Shown here: positions 31,620-41,649 of the stretch, piece after piece
Position numbering within the stretch: position 1 is the stretch's first letter
Layout of the letters: the number at the start of each line of letters is the position of its first letter
Source: Macrothele yani
Lineage: Eukaryota > Arthropoda > Arachnida > Araneae > Macrothelidae
Length of the DNA: 64,000 bases
Direction: 5' to 3'
NCBI GenBank assembly: GCA_039090855.1
Contig: CM077010.1
Coordinates: forward strand, 43,542,905-43,606,904
Program-made: the position numbers and the translations under genes
The notes under the pieces: generated by a model
Told to the model about the DNA's origin: nothing
The model's input: the letters and a program-made list of their open reading frames with translations, nothing else
The model's database searches: none

Positions 31620-31755
31620 CCCGGGGTCCGACAGCTTAACGTGCCCATTCGACGCACGACGGATATTTAGTGGATCGAGCGTTCGTACCTGCCTGGGTTC
31701 GAACCTGAGGTCCTTTCCGCGGCAGTCACGAACGTTGCCCACTAGGCCGCCCGCG
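31199..31755 (-). mobile_element. SINE B, interrupted by a SINE A insertion
   Basis: SINE B runs from its tRNA-like head (complement of GTTCGAACCTGAGGTCC, 31700-31750) to the tail block TTTTAGGAAGGGAGTGTCTG (31215). It is split at 31376-31615 by SINE A. Confidence 0.85.
31376..31615 (+). mobile_element. SINE A, complete, with target-site duplication
   Basis: The best SINE A copy, 240 bp. The head GCCCCGGTGGCGCAGTGGTC holds the A-box and GGTTCGAATCCC is a perfect B-box, so RNA polymerase III could read it. The head has a long variable arm as in class II (Leu/Ser) tRNAs. The body contains CACTGGTTCTCTCCCTTCCC and ends CCTCCAATC plus about 31 A. The 11-bp duplication AGTACCCGGGG flanks it (31365-31375 and 31616-31626), the mark of LINE-driven insertion. 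The long pure A tail suggests a young insertion. Confidence 0.93.
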
Positions 31756-31819
31756 GTTCATCCCTCTTAGCGCTTTAACCGCTGGGATGAATTAACTCGG
31801 GGTGAAATCAGAATATTTT

Positions 31820-32600
31820 ACATATCTTCTTCTTCTTCTTAGCCTGTTGACACCCACTGCAGGGTATATGGCTCCCCCAGTCTTTTCCATTTTCTTTGAT
31901 CTTTAGCCTCAGTCCACCATGTCGCACATCTAAATTTCTGAAGGTCATTTCTCCATCTCATATCCTGTCGCCCTCTTCTTCTCCTTCCACCTCTTGGCTG
32001 CCATTCTGTTATTCATTTTGTCCATCTTTCATCTTTCAGTCTTCAACATGACCAGCATATCATCACTTTGATTCTCTTATTATTTTTTATAATATCTGTA
32101 ATTCCACAGAGGTCAACTCTTTTCCACGTCTATAAGTGAGTCACGGAAAAGTTCTCATTGGCCACCACCGGGAATCGCACCCAGGATCTTCCAGTTACGC
32201 GCCGGATGTGCTGCCACTGTACATATCTGGCGCGCAACTGGAAGACCCTGGGTTTGATTCCCGGTGGTTGCCAATGAGAACTTTTCCGTGACTCACTTAT
32301 AAGCGTGGAAAGAGCGATGATCTGTGTTTGATGTTCCTAGTCCACGGCAGGTGTCAGTATTAATTATCTGTAATTCCTGTTATTTCTCTTATACTTTCAT
32401 TTCTAACTATCTCTTCTTGATATATTCCTAACATTTTTCTCTCTTAACTTTCTTACCGATACTCTTATTTTTTTACATTGTCAATTGTGATACTCCATAT
32501 TTCACTTCCATAAGTAAACACGGGGTAATACATGCATTGAAGATTTTCTTTTTAACCACAATGGAAGATCACCGGTTAAATAGCCTTTAAGTACTCAAAA
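31820..32600 (-). mobile_element. RTE-like LINE 3' end, interrupted
   Basis: Minus-strand LINE C-terminus. WQPRGGRRRRGRQDMRWRND and a final GEPYTLQWVSTG followed by (GAA)n lie at 31825-32010. The upstream part (IYYPVFTYGSEIWSI) lies at 32480-32550 across an insertion at 32106-32364. Several stops. Confidence 0.78.
32106..32364. mobile_element. Inverted-dimer tRNA-like SINE with 13-bp target duplication
   Basis: The duplication TATCTGTAATTCC flanks the insert (32093-32105 and 32365-32377). Inside are two tRNA-like arms facing opposite ways: 32110-32206 is the complement of 32226-32320 (shared GAGTCACGGAAAAGTTCTCA, CACCGGGAATC and CCAGTT). The right arm holds a B-box-like GGTTTGATTCCCGGTGG. 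The insert interrupts the LINE. Confidence 0.88.
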
Positions 32601-32807
32601 GGCTCCATTGCCTGGGATTATTTTCCTATTGACTTCTCTTTCTTGTCGCTCTTTAAAACTGGTTTTACAGATATTTATGCAAAATATACTTACATTAGTT
32701 CGAACGAATATATTCACTGTCTATGAAATGAGACGAACGCGGTTCCAAGGAATGAAACTGTGCACTAGAAAGCATTGCTTTTCCCTCAGCTTCGTAGCAT
32801 TTTTTAG

Positions 32808-33075
32808 GGGATGATTGCCACTAATCCTTTCTGACTGATTACGTGATAAAGAGCTACGATAAGAATGGCAATGCACTTAAGAAAAGGGATAGACGTTTGA
32901 TTCACTTGTTTGTACCCAGTGGCATGACGTCCGTGTTCGGGGACTATCTCTTGCCCATCATACCTTGTGTAATCGAGCAGAGAATAAAGTTCTAATAGTG
33001 AACGCTTCCTACTGGTGACAGTTTTATGGTTGGTACTGCTGAGATGAGAGGGGAAAAATTGTTCTTAGTTGTCTC
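32808..33075 (+). repeat. Dispersed repeat family F, copy 1
   Basis: Shares CACTAATCCTTTCTGA, GATTACGTG, CCCATCATACCTT, AGTTTTATGGTTG and CTGCTGAGA in order with 54000-54400. No coding content recognised. Confidence 0.75.
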
Positions 33076-33299
33076 AAAACGCGGCCGCTATGTGAAAGGT
33101 TTCTATTCCGACAGCGCAGAAAATTTGGAAAATATTGTACGTCGACTGTTTAAAAGGGTTACAAATGCAGGCACAGAAAATTTATTGAAAATATTCCAAA
33201 GCACTGAAATATGGCACTCATTGCTAATTATTTTGAAGTAGAGAAAAATATTTTTCCCTATTAATCTATGAAATTAGTTTTTAAAGTATACGAAAATTT

Positions 33300-33860
33300 A
33301 TGCTAAAGGATAATAACAAACAACGTACAAGAAGCAAAACTAATCGACAAGCCGGCAAGACATCCATACCATTTCTATCAAGCTCGTGGAAACAATTAAC
33401 TGAAACCCGTGACCGTAAACACTGTTGATGACGCCATATGCAATTTGAATATTTACGTTCCATTCGTCCAGGTGAAGCTGAGCCAGAACCCAACGAAAAC
33501 TTGGTCTACTTGCAAAATAAAATATTTGTGAGATCAGATCATATGTAGAGGATTTTAGGAAGGGAATGTCTGACCCCAGGTATTAAACAACCCTTAAAAA
33601 TAGGAAGCTAGGAAATTTGGGCTGCAGTGCCCAATAGGAAACTGACACAGAAGCGAGGTAGAAAGGGAAAGGATGACGCTCGTATTTATCACCGGATGGG
33701 CACGTTACGCCAGACGGCTTAACGTGCCCATCCGACGCACGGCGGATGTTTAGTGGTTCGAGCGTTCGTACATGCCTGGGATTGAACTTGAGGTTATATC
33801 CGTGGCAGTCAGAAACGTTGACCACTAGGCCACCCGCGGCCCAATATTTGTGATAAACGT
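33300..33860 (+). mobile_element. Penelope-like fragment, second copy, split by SINE B
   Basis: The plus strand reads SFLSSSWKQLTETRD, then MQFEYLRSIRPGEA and NENLVYLQNKIF, matching the minus-strand copy at 8605-9030. The tail AATATTTGTGA appears on both sides of the SINE B at 33532-33842. Confidence 0.65.
33532..33842 (-). mobile_element. SINE B, complete, with target-site duplication
   Basis: 311 bp. The tRNA-like head is at the right (complement of GAACTTGAGGTTATATCCGT and CACTAGGCCACCCGCGG). The tail with TTTTAGGAAGGGAATGTCTG is at the left. The 11-bp duplication AATATTTGTGA (33521-33531 and 33843-33853) flanks it. Inserted in the Penelope-like copy. Confidence 0.92.
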
Positions 33861-33868
33861 TGTTTCCT

Positions 33869-33890
33869 TAATATATATATATATATATAT
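33869..33890. repeat. (TA)n microsatellite
   Basis: Eleven or so TA units. Confidence 0.95.
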
Positions 33891-35649
33891 GAAGATCACA
33901 AAAACGGTATTCGCTGATTTGTGGCATCTGACGTATAGTTTGGTATGCTTACATTATTTCATTTATTTATGCAGAGTGTCTCATAATTATGGGACACGTT
34001 TTATTTTTTATTTACCCCAGCGTGAGAACTCGTCCATTTTTAAAATGTACTGTATTTCAAAGTCTGAACTTGGGAGTTCATGTTGATCTCCTTTCCAGAT
34101 CATTCATCTTTAATAATGCCGTCCTGGACGAAAAACAGTAATTGCATGCGTTGTGGAAGCCTACTTCACCAGTAAAAGCTCCATCCTCACAGTACAAAGT
34201 CGATTCCGACTTCATTTCTGGCTGCGTGAAGCACCGTGCCGGAAGGTGATCTTGCGTGCTGTTGGTCACTTCCGTGAGACAGGCAACGACAAGAAGAAAC
34301 TAACCCCGGGACGACCTCGAACGTCTCGTAGTGCAGAGGGCATTGAACATGTGGCAAATGTTATTGAACAAATTCCAAAGAATTCTACCCGTCGATTGGC
34401 GCAACAGGATTTTGAAAAGTGTCCTGCAACTGTATAAGGTACGACTGGTGCAGGTATTCCTCCCGGAAGACACGGTTCACAGAGTGACGTTCAATGATTT
34501 GTCAACAAGTGCAGCAAGGAAAAGAATTTTGTGCAGCAGCTCATCACATTAGAAGAAGCTCATTTTCACGTATCCGGTTATGTCAATAAATAAAACTGTC
34601 GGTTTTTAGGACAAGGAAAACCCACAAGCCCTGCATGAAAAGCCCTTGCACAGTGTTGAGATCACAGTATGATGTGCAGTGGGTCATGCGTGTGTGATTG
34701 GTCCGTACTTCTTTGGGGATGAACATGGTGCATCCGTCACAGTCACTGCTGAGCGCTACAACCATATGCTTTCTTCATTACCGAGTTGCAACGGCTTGGT
34801 CGTACACAAATGTGGATTAAACAAGATGGTTCCACTAGTCATACGGCACGACTTCCAATGGCAACCCTTCCATGACAGTTCCCCGGGCGCCACATTTCCA
34901 TATTCAGTGATATCCATTGGTCGTCCACATCATCGCATCTAACCCCAGTGGTCTACTTCCTGTGGGGTTACCTAAAGCAAAGGTTGTACGTCGGAAAACC
35001 CCACACAGCTCTGGAACTCAAACAAAGCATCTGGAGGGAGATAGCGGCAGTCCCAACCGCTGTGCTGCACCGCGCTACGGTGGGGATGATAGACAGATCC
35101 CGAGAATATCCTCCTCGAGGTGGTGACCATCTAAGGAAAGTGATGTTCAAACCTTGAACAGTGCTATGAACCCTTGTACCTTGGTTATGTATTACATATA
35201 GCCCTTAATAAAGGTGCTTGTTCCACTGTTTAAAATGTCGGTTCAACATTGCACCACAATATCGTGCAGCATCTGACACTTACTCCATGATCTGGTGAGA
35301 TTTTCATACTTGCACCAACTTTTCGTGCAAGTTACCTAATGCAACCAAAGCAGCGTTATTTTGCACCACATTTTGTTGCACTGAAGGAATCGGCGCATGC
35401 GTCTTGGTCATCAAGTCATCCGAAGGAGGTAGATGTTGTGTTGTGCCGCCATGTTGGTTTTGTTGTCACAATGATTGCGAGTTTGGGAAATTTTAAAGAA
35501 GTGTTCACTTAAGTTATAATAAAGTAAGTGATGAAAATAAGTTTTGTAATACAGATATATCTGGTGTTTCGGACATAATTATTTTCACGTTGAACTTTCT
35601 GATGGAATTTGTGCCTAGCCACGTATAGCCAAGTTACTTAAAACCTGCG

Positions 35650-35865
35650 GACTCCCCGGTGGCGCGTATTAATAAGCTATGGCTTCTGACCATTTTTTCC
35701 AAAACGATTATACGGGTTCGAATTCCACTGAGGCATTGATATTGTATTTGTTTTATAGCACTGGCTCTCTTTTTCTAACCATTGGCCCTAAATTAAAGAC
35801 GGGCGACTCCCTATGGCACATCGAGTTGACGGCGTTAGCTAAATCCGCAATCAAAAAACAATCAT
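35650..35865 (+). mobile_element. SINE A, diverged copy
   Basis: CTCCCCGGTGGCGCGTA (A-box region), GGGTTCGAATTCCACTGAGG (B-box) and the body ending CCGCAATCAAAAAACAATC, about 215 bp. Confidence 0.82.
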
Positions 35866-36169
35866 TTTAACTAAACAAATAAGAATTTCAGTAGTCAATG
35901 TAAGTCTGAAGACTAATTTCAAAGGTCTCCAAGATCAAATTTTATAACCCATGATTATGATAAAATTTTAGTTGAGATTGTAAAACATGGAGGGAGATTC
36001 ACTTGTCAACAAACGAAATTTCATGTTTTGAATGTCGTAACAAACTGACAGATAAACCTCACACAATATCTTTGTTTGCAAGCTATAATTTCCTCCGATA
36101 CTCCGATACCCATTCTAGACAACACGAAATTGAAAGCGTCATCTAGTTACCCACTGATGCAGGATATTC

Positions 36170-36935
36170 GTTGAATCAGATACCTAACTTTATCCAAAAA
36201 AGCCAGTGTCAAACATTCTAGTCTTCCTGTGCCGCAGATACGTTATTTAGGCTCAATTCCTTACATACCAAATGTGTCTTACAAACTCAAAGACTCCCTC
36301 AAGAAGATGAACTACGGCGTCGGCATAAGGTCTCCTGCATCTTTATATACTATGCTAAAGGGAAGTGAAATAAACCACCTCTCCAGGTGTTTATGCGATC
36401 CCCCTACAGTATCCGGACGGCTCTAAACGATATTACATTGGAATGACCAAGCGTTTGTTTAGAATGAGAGTCAACGAACATGAAAGAGACACAAATACGG
36501 TAAAGTAGCCACGGCACTATCCAGAGAAGTGAAATTCAAGTCCGCTACTCCTATGTGGGACGATATAAAGAAATTAGCTACGTACTCTACCCCTAAAGGT
36601 ACAGCCATTCGGGAAACCTTGGAGATCATTACCAACAGCGATACTTGCAATGATTGCGTCTCACTCGAGTTGCCACGAATTTGGAACCAATTCTTCAAGT
36701 AAAGACTTCTCCCTACCAGGATATACAGCGCGTGCAACCAACGTGATGCGTCATATCTTTAAATAAATATAGCGTCGCATCTATTGTTGTCAAGTCAAGT
36801 TCCCGCGTTCAAATTGTTGATGCGTTCTATTTTTCAGTTTCAGTTTCTGTCTAACATTCTTGAAAAAGCCATCTGTTTGATGTACGAAAGCTTGGGGACG
36901 TAAATGTGTGTACTTCCTACGCCAATAAATCGGAT
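36170..36935 (+). mobile_element. Penelope-like element, GIY-YIG end
   Basis: Plus-strand remnants of the C-terminal endonuclease of a Penelope-like protein. LGSIPYIPNVSYKLKDSLKK at 36240-36300 is the typical block before the nuclease. After a frame change, RYYIGMTKRLFRMRVNEHER lies at 36425-36485 (the YIG and R...EH residues of GIY-YIG). Then KVATALSREVKFKSATPMWD and SDTCNDCVSLELPRIWNQFF follow. The tail at 36855-36897 (CTTGAAAAAGCCATCTG, then ACGAAAGCTTGGGGACG) resembles a decayed form of the hammerhead-bearing 3' end. Reverse transcriptase absent. Confidence 0.75.
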
Positions 36936-37752
36936 CACTAGTACAGTGTTACTATTTACTATAATTGTGCTGTTGGGTTAAGCTGCTAGAAAAAAAGCAT
37001 TTTACAAAAAAACTTCTTAACCCCATCACTGAATTTCATGTTAAGATACAGTAACAGAACATTCATTTGGTAATTAAAGTGGATCTTCTTGAGTGGTTTA
37101 TTTTGTTAGAGATACTTAGTTGTTGATGAAGATATGTAAATTAATTGTTGATGAAGATTTTGAAATTGAGACTACATATGTGCTAACATAAGCAATGGAA
37201 ATTAAAATCTTACAAATTTGCGAGAAAGAATTAAAAAAAAAGATAAAGGAACCTTTCATTCCTGTAAATTGATGAAGTAAACACAAACCTTTTGGAACTA
37301 TGCACAGAAGCCCGGTTTTGAAAATATGTTTCTCTAAAGCAGTGACGTAAAAAAATTACACTTAATTCTGGTGATATGTTGCACCAATAAGCGGAACTAC
37401 AGAAGCTACACCGCATTTTGCAAAAGTTAAACCGACAAGTGGTACCATTTTGCACCATATTATGGAGTAAGGTTGCACTATAAAATTGTGCTACCTTGCA
37501 TTTGATGGTGTAAGGTTGCACCATATCCTGGTACAACATTACCCCATAAAGTGGTACAATCTTTTACCATATTATGGTGTAAGGTTGCACCATTATGTTG
37601 GGTTTTGTTGGCACCACATAGAGGTGTATCGTTTCTCAGAAAGTCGTACAGCTGTTGTAGCACCACCTTTTGGTGCATCCTATCCCCAAATTTTCAACAG
37701 GGTAGATACTTGCGTTTAAACGGTGTCCCATCATTATAGAACACCCTGTATA

Positions 37753-38445
37753 TTTATTTATTGTTTTTCCTCAGAGTTTTAATATTCTCGTATTAATGCA
37801 GACCGTGCGTACGGAAAGCAATGCTTTCTTGCACCAATACCAGCACTTTGGGTAGACAGCAACTTATAACACTTAATGAACTCAGTAGTGAAGTTTTTTG
37901 GCAAAAATGAACGACAATATAAATAGCCAGCTCGTATTTTACTTTTCTTTAACGGAATAGCTTATTTGCGGCCCAAAACATTTTTCATAAATAGTGGAAA
38001 ACACTATGCGCTAATCACTAATGGAAGTAAGTAAAATATGAAAGAAATATAAGGATGAAGGGGAGAATGATCGAGCAATATATGCCCATTAACATTTTGA
38101 GTTTTAATGGAAAAGACGGACTACTAAGTAAATAAGGCGATAGGTTTTCCAAGAAAAGTTTAGCTTAGCTCACATTGCACAAGGAAATGCGAGGATATCT
38201 TAATACGCATAGGGAAAACGACAGAATATAAAAAATATTCTGAAACTCGAAAGTAGCGTCGTTGAAAGAAATATCTGGAACCAGGGAAACGGAAGCATTA
38301 TGCTTGCGAAATTGTTTTGTTATCTAAGGGGGGGGCTTCTCTATATCATGGTTATCGAAAAATATTTGTGGGACAATTTTTGAGAATACAACAATACATA
38401 TTTCGAAAATATTTTGTCTTTCTCAGTCTGCAACACCATCAACAA
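37753..38445. other. Intron sequence without recognised features
   Basis: AT-rich. No family motif seen. Confidence 0.4.
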
Positions 38446-38447
38446 TA

Positions 38448-39845
38448 CACTTACTGACAATGAAATTTGAGCACCTAGAAGAAAACATGCTACAACCGCG
38501 GAACTTGGCAAATAGCTAGAGTGCGTGCTGGTATGCAAATGATCCACGTTTACTGCGAGTGCGCATGACAGCACACCCAGTGGTGGTGCAGAAAGCACGA
38601 ACCGGCAGCATTATTAACCGGCGTGTAGTCGATGCCCAATGAGAGCAAAAAGCACCGGGCACGAAAGCAAGAGTACAGAGTGACAAAAATGCCGGGTAGA
38701 CGCCAGAGACATCGATTTACGGAACTTACTGACTTTGAGAAAGGCCTGATCATCTAATTGAAAATGCAGGGTGGTCAGTGCACCGCATAGCCCACCACGT
38801 GGGTCGTTCTGACCATACCGTTCGACTGTGTGGAGAGTAGTGGACATGGGACGGCACTGCCACACGGCGGAGCGGCTCCAGACGGAAGAGGAGGACCACC
38901 AGTAGAGAGGATCGACGGACCGTTCGCCATGCACGAACGGATCCCACGGGGACCCGGTCCACTATACAGACAGATGTAGCGGTTTCTGTGTGCCCGCGAA
39001 TCATTTCCCAACGCCTCGCGGAAACGAATCTAAGATCCTAACTCCCCTTAGGTGAGCTTCCATTAACACCGGAACACCGCTGACTCCGAGTGCAGTGCTG
39101 CCAGGCCAGAGCGACGTGGAATGCCACAGACTGGAGACGTGTGGTGTTTAGCGATGATGGCCGCTTCGTTTTGGGGACACATGATAATCATGTCCGGGTG
39201 TCGAGGTCCCTGAATCACCGATTCAATCCCAACCTCGCTATCAAGCGCCACACCTCCCCCATTTCAGGAGCCACTGCCTACGATAGCCGATCAGATCTAG
39301 TAGTGATACGTGTATCATTGACGGGCCAGCAGTATGTGGATAATATCGTACGGCCCCATGTGCTCCCATTCCTGATCGGGATTCAGCTTCACTATACTAG
39401 CAGGATAATGCCCGCCCGCATACGGCTCGGGTTGCCCAGAACTGCCTACGTCATGTCCAGACACTTCCACGGCCTGCTCGCTCCCCGGACATGTCCATTA
39501 TCGAGCATGTGTGCGACCAGTTGAAGCGCCGTCTGGCACCGTGTCACACTATCCGGGATTTAGAGCACGCTGTCCCACACGTGTGTGTGGACCAATATGC
39601 CGCAGGACAACACCAGGCGTCTGTTCGCCTCCGATCCGGAGAGTGTCGCAACATGTATCACTAAACGAGGCGGTGCGACGCGCTATTGAAGATGACCGGA
39701 CTGCGTGATACAGATCCCTCTGTAATTGTCCTGCAGCTCTGTTTTTGCCATCATGTGTATCATTCATCTGTATCATTACGTCCATAAAATTTCAGTTCAA
39801 TCCCATGCTTCCTTCTTGGTGCACAAATTTCATTGTCCGTGAGTG
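38448..39845 (+). mobile_element. Tc1-like DNA transposon, full length, decayed
   Basis: 1.40 kb with TA-flanked inverted ends: CACTTACTGACAATGAAATT at 38448 and the complement ACAAATTTCATTGTCCGTGAG ending at 39845 (shared ACAATGAAATTTG). The plus-strand transposase starts MPGRRQRHRFTELTDFEKGL (38690) and ends its first frame at TAA near 38756. QCCQARATWNATDWRRVVFS, DDGRFVLGTHDNHVRV and SGATAYDSRSDLVVI lie at 39090-39310, then GQQYVDNIVRPHVLPFLIG. The first aspartate is present (FSDDGRF). Later blocks are scrambled by frame changes. Its right end is 52 bp from the donor of the FAS1 exon at 39898. Confidence 0.9.
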
Positions 39846-39897
39846 TAATACAAATGTGCATATTGGTAATGGGAATAATAACACTTTTGATACTTAC

Positions 39898-40045
39898 GCA
39901 AGTAGCCATCTCCATTAGCATTTGATTCGTTAATAATCGATAATTCAACCTTAATATCAGGTCCAAACGCCACAGAACGATAGCTGTGAAAACCCACGGT
40001 GCGTGTGAAAATAACTTCTTTGGGTATCACATGACCTCTTATCAC
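39898..40045 (-). CDS. mfas: FAS1-domain protein, internal exon (middle of a FAS1 domain)
   Basis: Internal coding exon of a fasciclin-I family adhesion protein. Read on the minus strand, a pyrimidine-rich tract ending TTTGCAG precedes the exon and GTAAGT follows it. The exon is 148 nt, enters in phase 0 and leaves in phase 1. Its peptide begins VIRGHVIPKEVIFTRT, the usual FAS1 strand after the first helix block (a HVIP core), and ends NGDGYL. Its phase fits the exon at 15534-15717, joining through a leucine codon. FAS1 proteins are secreted or GPI-anchored cell-adhesion molecules. The wording of this domain resembles insect midline fasciclin more than Fas1, so the symbol is a probable assignment. 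No Met start: this is an internal exon, and the upstream exon is not recognised in the remaining 24 kb. A Tc1 element ends 52 bp into the downstream intron. Confidence 0.85.
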
Positions 40046-40404
40046 CTGCAAAGAAAACAAATAGAATGTCTATAAATTTTTGTAGTAATTTTAATTTTGT
40101 ACTTCTAATTTATTGAAAGTAGTCGGTGATGTTTAATGTACACATACAGAAGAATGATAATTATATACTTCACATACTTCCTTTACTAAAAGAGAATAAT
40201 AAAAATAATGTTTCCCTTTTATTATTTTTTAAAGTAATTAGGCTAATGAAGAAGGCAAGAGTGTTCTCAACAAATCGCTGCTCAAAAGGTATATTAAAAG
40301 ATGTAGATTAAAGTAATTTTTATAATGAGGTCCGTAAAACGTCATATGTGTGCGTGATGCTAAAATGGATAATACTGGTTTATGTCTGGGCGATTGATAT
40401 GCGT

Positions 40405-40640
40405 GTGTACTGATTGCTCTATTCTGATGACACAGTCTTGTTGCTGGTCTTGTTGGCCCAAACCAAAAGTGTATTGCAGAGCATGCTGGCATGGATGCAC
40501 GAAGTTTGTATGAATTTCAAATTGAGTATAAATACGGGAAAAACCAAAGTTATGGTTTCTGAGCAAGGAACCATTATTCCTGAAAGCAGGATAAACTACT
40601 TTAGTTTCTATTGTACGCCAAGAAATGCGGATTACTAGTA
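40405..40640 (+). mobile_element. LINE reverse-transcriptase fragment
   Basis: LLYSDDTVLLLVLLAQTKSV, MLAWMHEVCMNF and KLSINTGKTKVMV give the catalytic YxDD box and the following conserved block of a non-LTR reverse transcriptase. About 75 codons, both ends lost. It does not belong to the RTE or jockey copies in this window by wording. Confidence 0.75.
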
Positions 40641-40884
40641 TTGTTATACTACTTTAAGTAACCAATGTACAGTTTCTCTCACGATTCGCATGCCCCTTGT
40701 TCGCGGATTTCCTCATTCGCGCGACATTAAGTGTGATCCAGTTTTTACCATTTGCGGATACCACGTGGTTATTCGTGGCCATGCGCAGTAGGCAAAAAAT
40801 TTCCAGACGCCTACATCCATCGGAGCACCATAGAGGGCTTTCAGAAAGGAGAACCTGAAAAGTACTAAAATGCTACAACACTGT

Positions 40885-41515
40885 ATAACGAAGTAAATTT
40901 CTCCGTCATTTTTGGTCTACGCAGGGATTCGAACCCGAGGCCGCTTATTCCGGAACAAGTCGCTCTACCAACTGAGCTACGCAGACGTTTTATTCTGATT
41001 CCTATCTGCCTTTATGTCGTGTGCGTCCTGCTGGCAGGTACGTCACATCTCCCCCGAAAGAGGGCAGGGGGCATGGCCCACGGGTCAGCCGTGACCATGA
41101 ATCGTTGCAGGCAGCCATCCACCGTAGAACGTGCACTTGAGAACTCCCAGTCAATCTGCTGTGTGGAATGCAACATCACACATTTTTATTTTTCGAAGCG
41201 CTGGAGAAGGAATTCTCTGATTTTTCCTGTCTCGCGGTGTGGAAATAACATCACACCAATGCGAGATTTTGAACGGCCGGGTCATCCGGATAGTTCGGGC
41301 GCCATTGTAACGCAGTAAATTTCTCCGTCATTTTTGGTCTATTTCTCCGTCATAAATTTCTAAGTAAATTTCTCCGTCATTTTTGGTCCGGGATTCGAAC
41401 CCGAGGCCGCTTATTCCGGAACAAGCCGCTCTACCAACTGAGCTACGCAGACGTTTTATTCTGATTCCTATCTGCCTTTATGTCGTGTGCGTCCTGCTGG
41501 CAGGTACGTCACAAC
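40885..41515 (-). mobile_element. tRNA-like tandem SINE (family E), long internal form
   Basis: tRNA-like modules on the minus strand at about 40915-40987 and 41390-41455 (GGGATTCGAACCCGAGGCCG and ACCAACTGAGCTACGCAGAC in both), about 475 bp apart. The internal body is longer than at 27.6 and 30.5 kb and includes CACTTGAGAACTCCCAGTCA and GTGTGGAATGCAACATCACA. A short stretch (ATTTCTCCGTCA) near 41320-41385 is repeated three times. Confidence 0.88.
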
Positions 41516-41516
41516 T

Positions 41517-41643
41517 GCAGAAAAAAATGAGCTATCTCACGTCAGATAGCTATATCAAAAAAAAAAATAAAATAAAATAAAATAAAAAAGGGAAAAGAAA
41601 TAAATTATGCTGGCTAATAAATATATGTATTAGCCAGCATAAT
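41517..41643. repeat. A-rich simple repeat and perfect 16-bp hairpin
   Basis: An (AAAAT)n-like run at 41556-41590. ATTATGCTGGCTAATA (41604-41619) and its exact complement (41628-41643) enclose 8 nt. Confidence 0.93.
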
Positions 41644-41649
41644 ACATGA

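Larger units (their letters stand above)
35224..37702. mobile_element. Second DNA element with short inverted ends and subterminal repeats
   Basis: The left end CACTGTTTAAAATGTCGG and the right end (complement) CCCTGTTGAAAATTTGGGG are inverted and similar. Both flanks hold variants of a GCACCA / TGGTGTAAGGTTGCACC motif (35255-35385 and 37378-37680), some in opposite directions. Such subterminal arrays are typical transposase-binding regions. No transposase is visible inside. The interior instead holds a SINE A (35650-35865) and a Penelope-like fragment (36170-36930). Target duplication not clear. Confidence 0.55.
33968..37750 (+). mobile_element. mariner-family element expanded by nested insertions
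   Basis: The left end (GTGTCTCATAATTATGGGAC near 33976) and the right end (complement of GGTGTCCCATCATTATAGAA near 37720) are inverted copies 3.8 kb apart. The transposase occupies 34130-35155 on the plus strand: VGHFRETGNDKKKLTPGRPR, EEAHFHVSGYVNK (first block, with E where D is usual nearby), MWIKQDGSTSHTARL (second block), TPVVYFLWGYLKQRLYVGKP and GGDHLRKVMFKP at the end. At least four frame changes. Between the transposase end and the right terminal repeat lies a 2.5-kb insert (35224-37702). Confidence 0.75.

Noticed and set aside
33968..37750. Reading the 3.8-kb block as one autonomous transposon
   Set aside because: The transposase is broken and 2.5 kb of the block is a separate insertion with its own ends.
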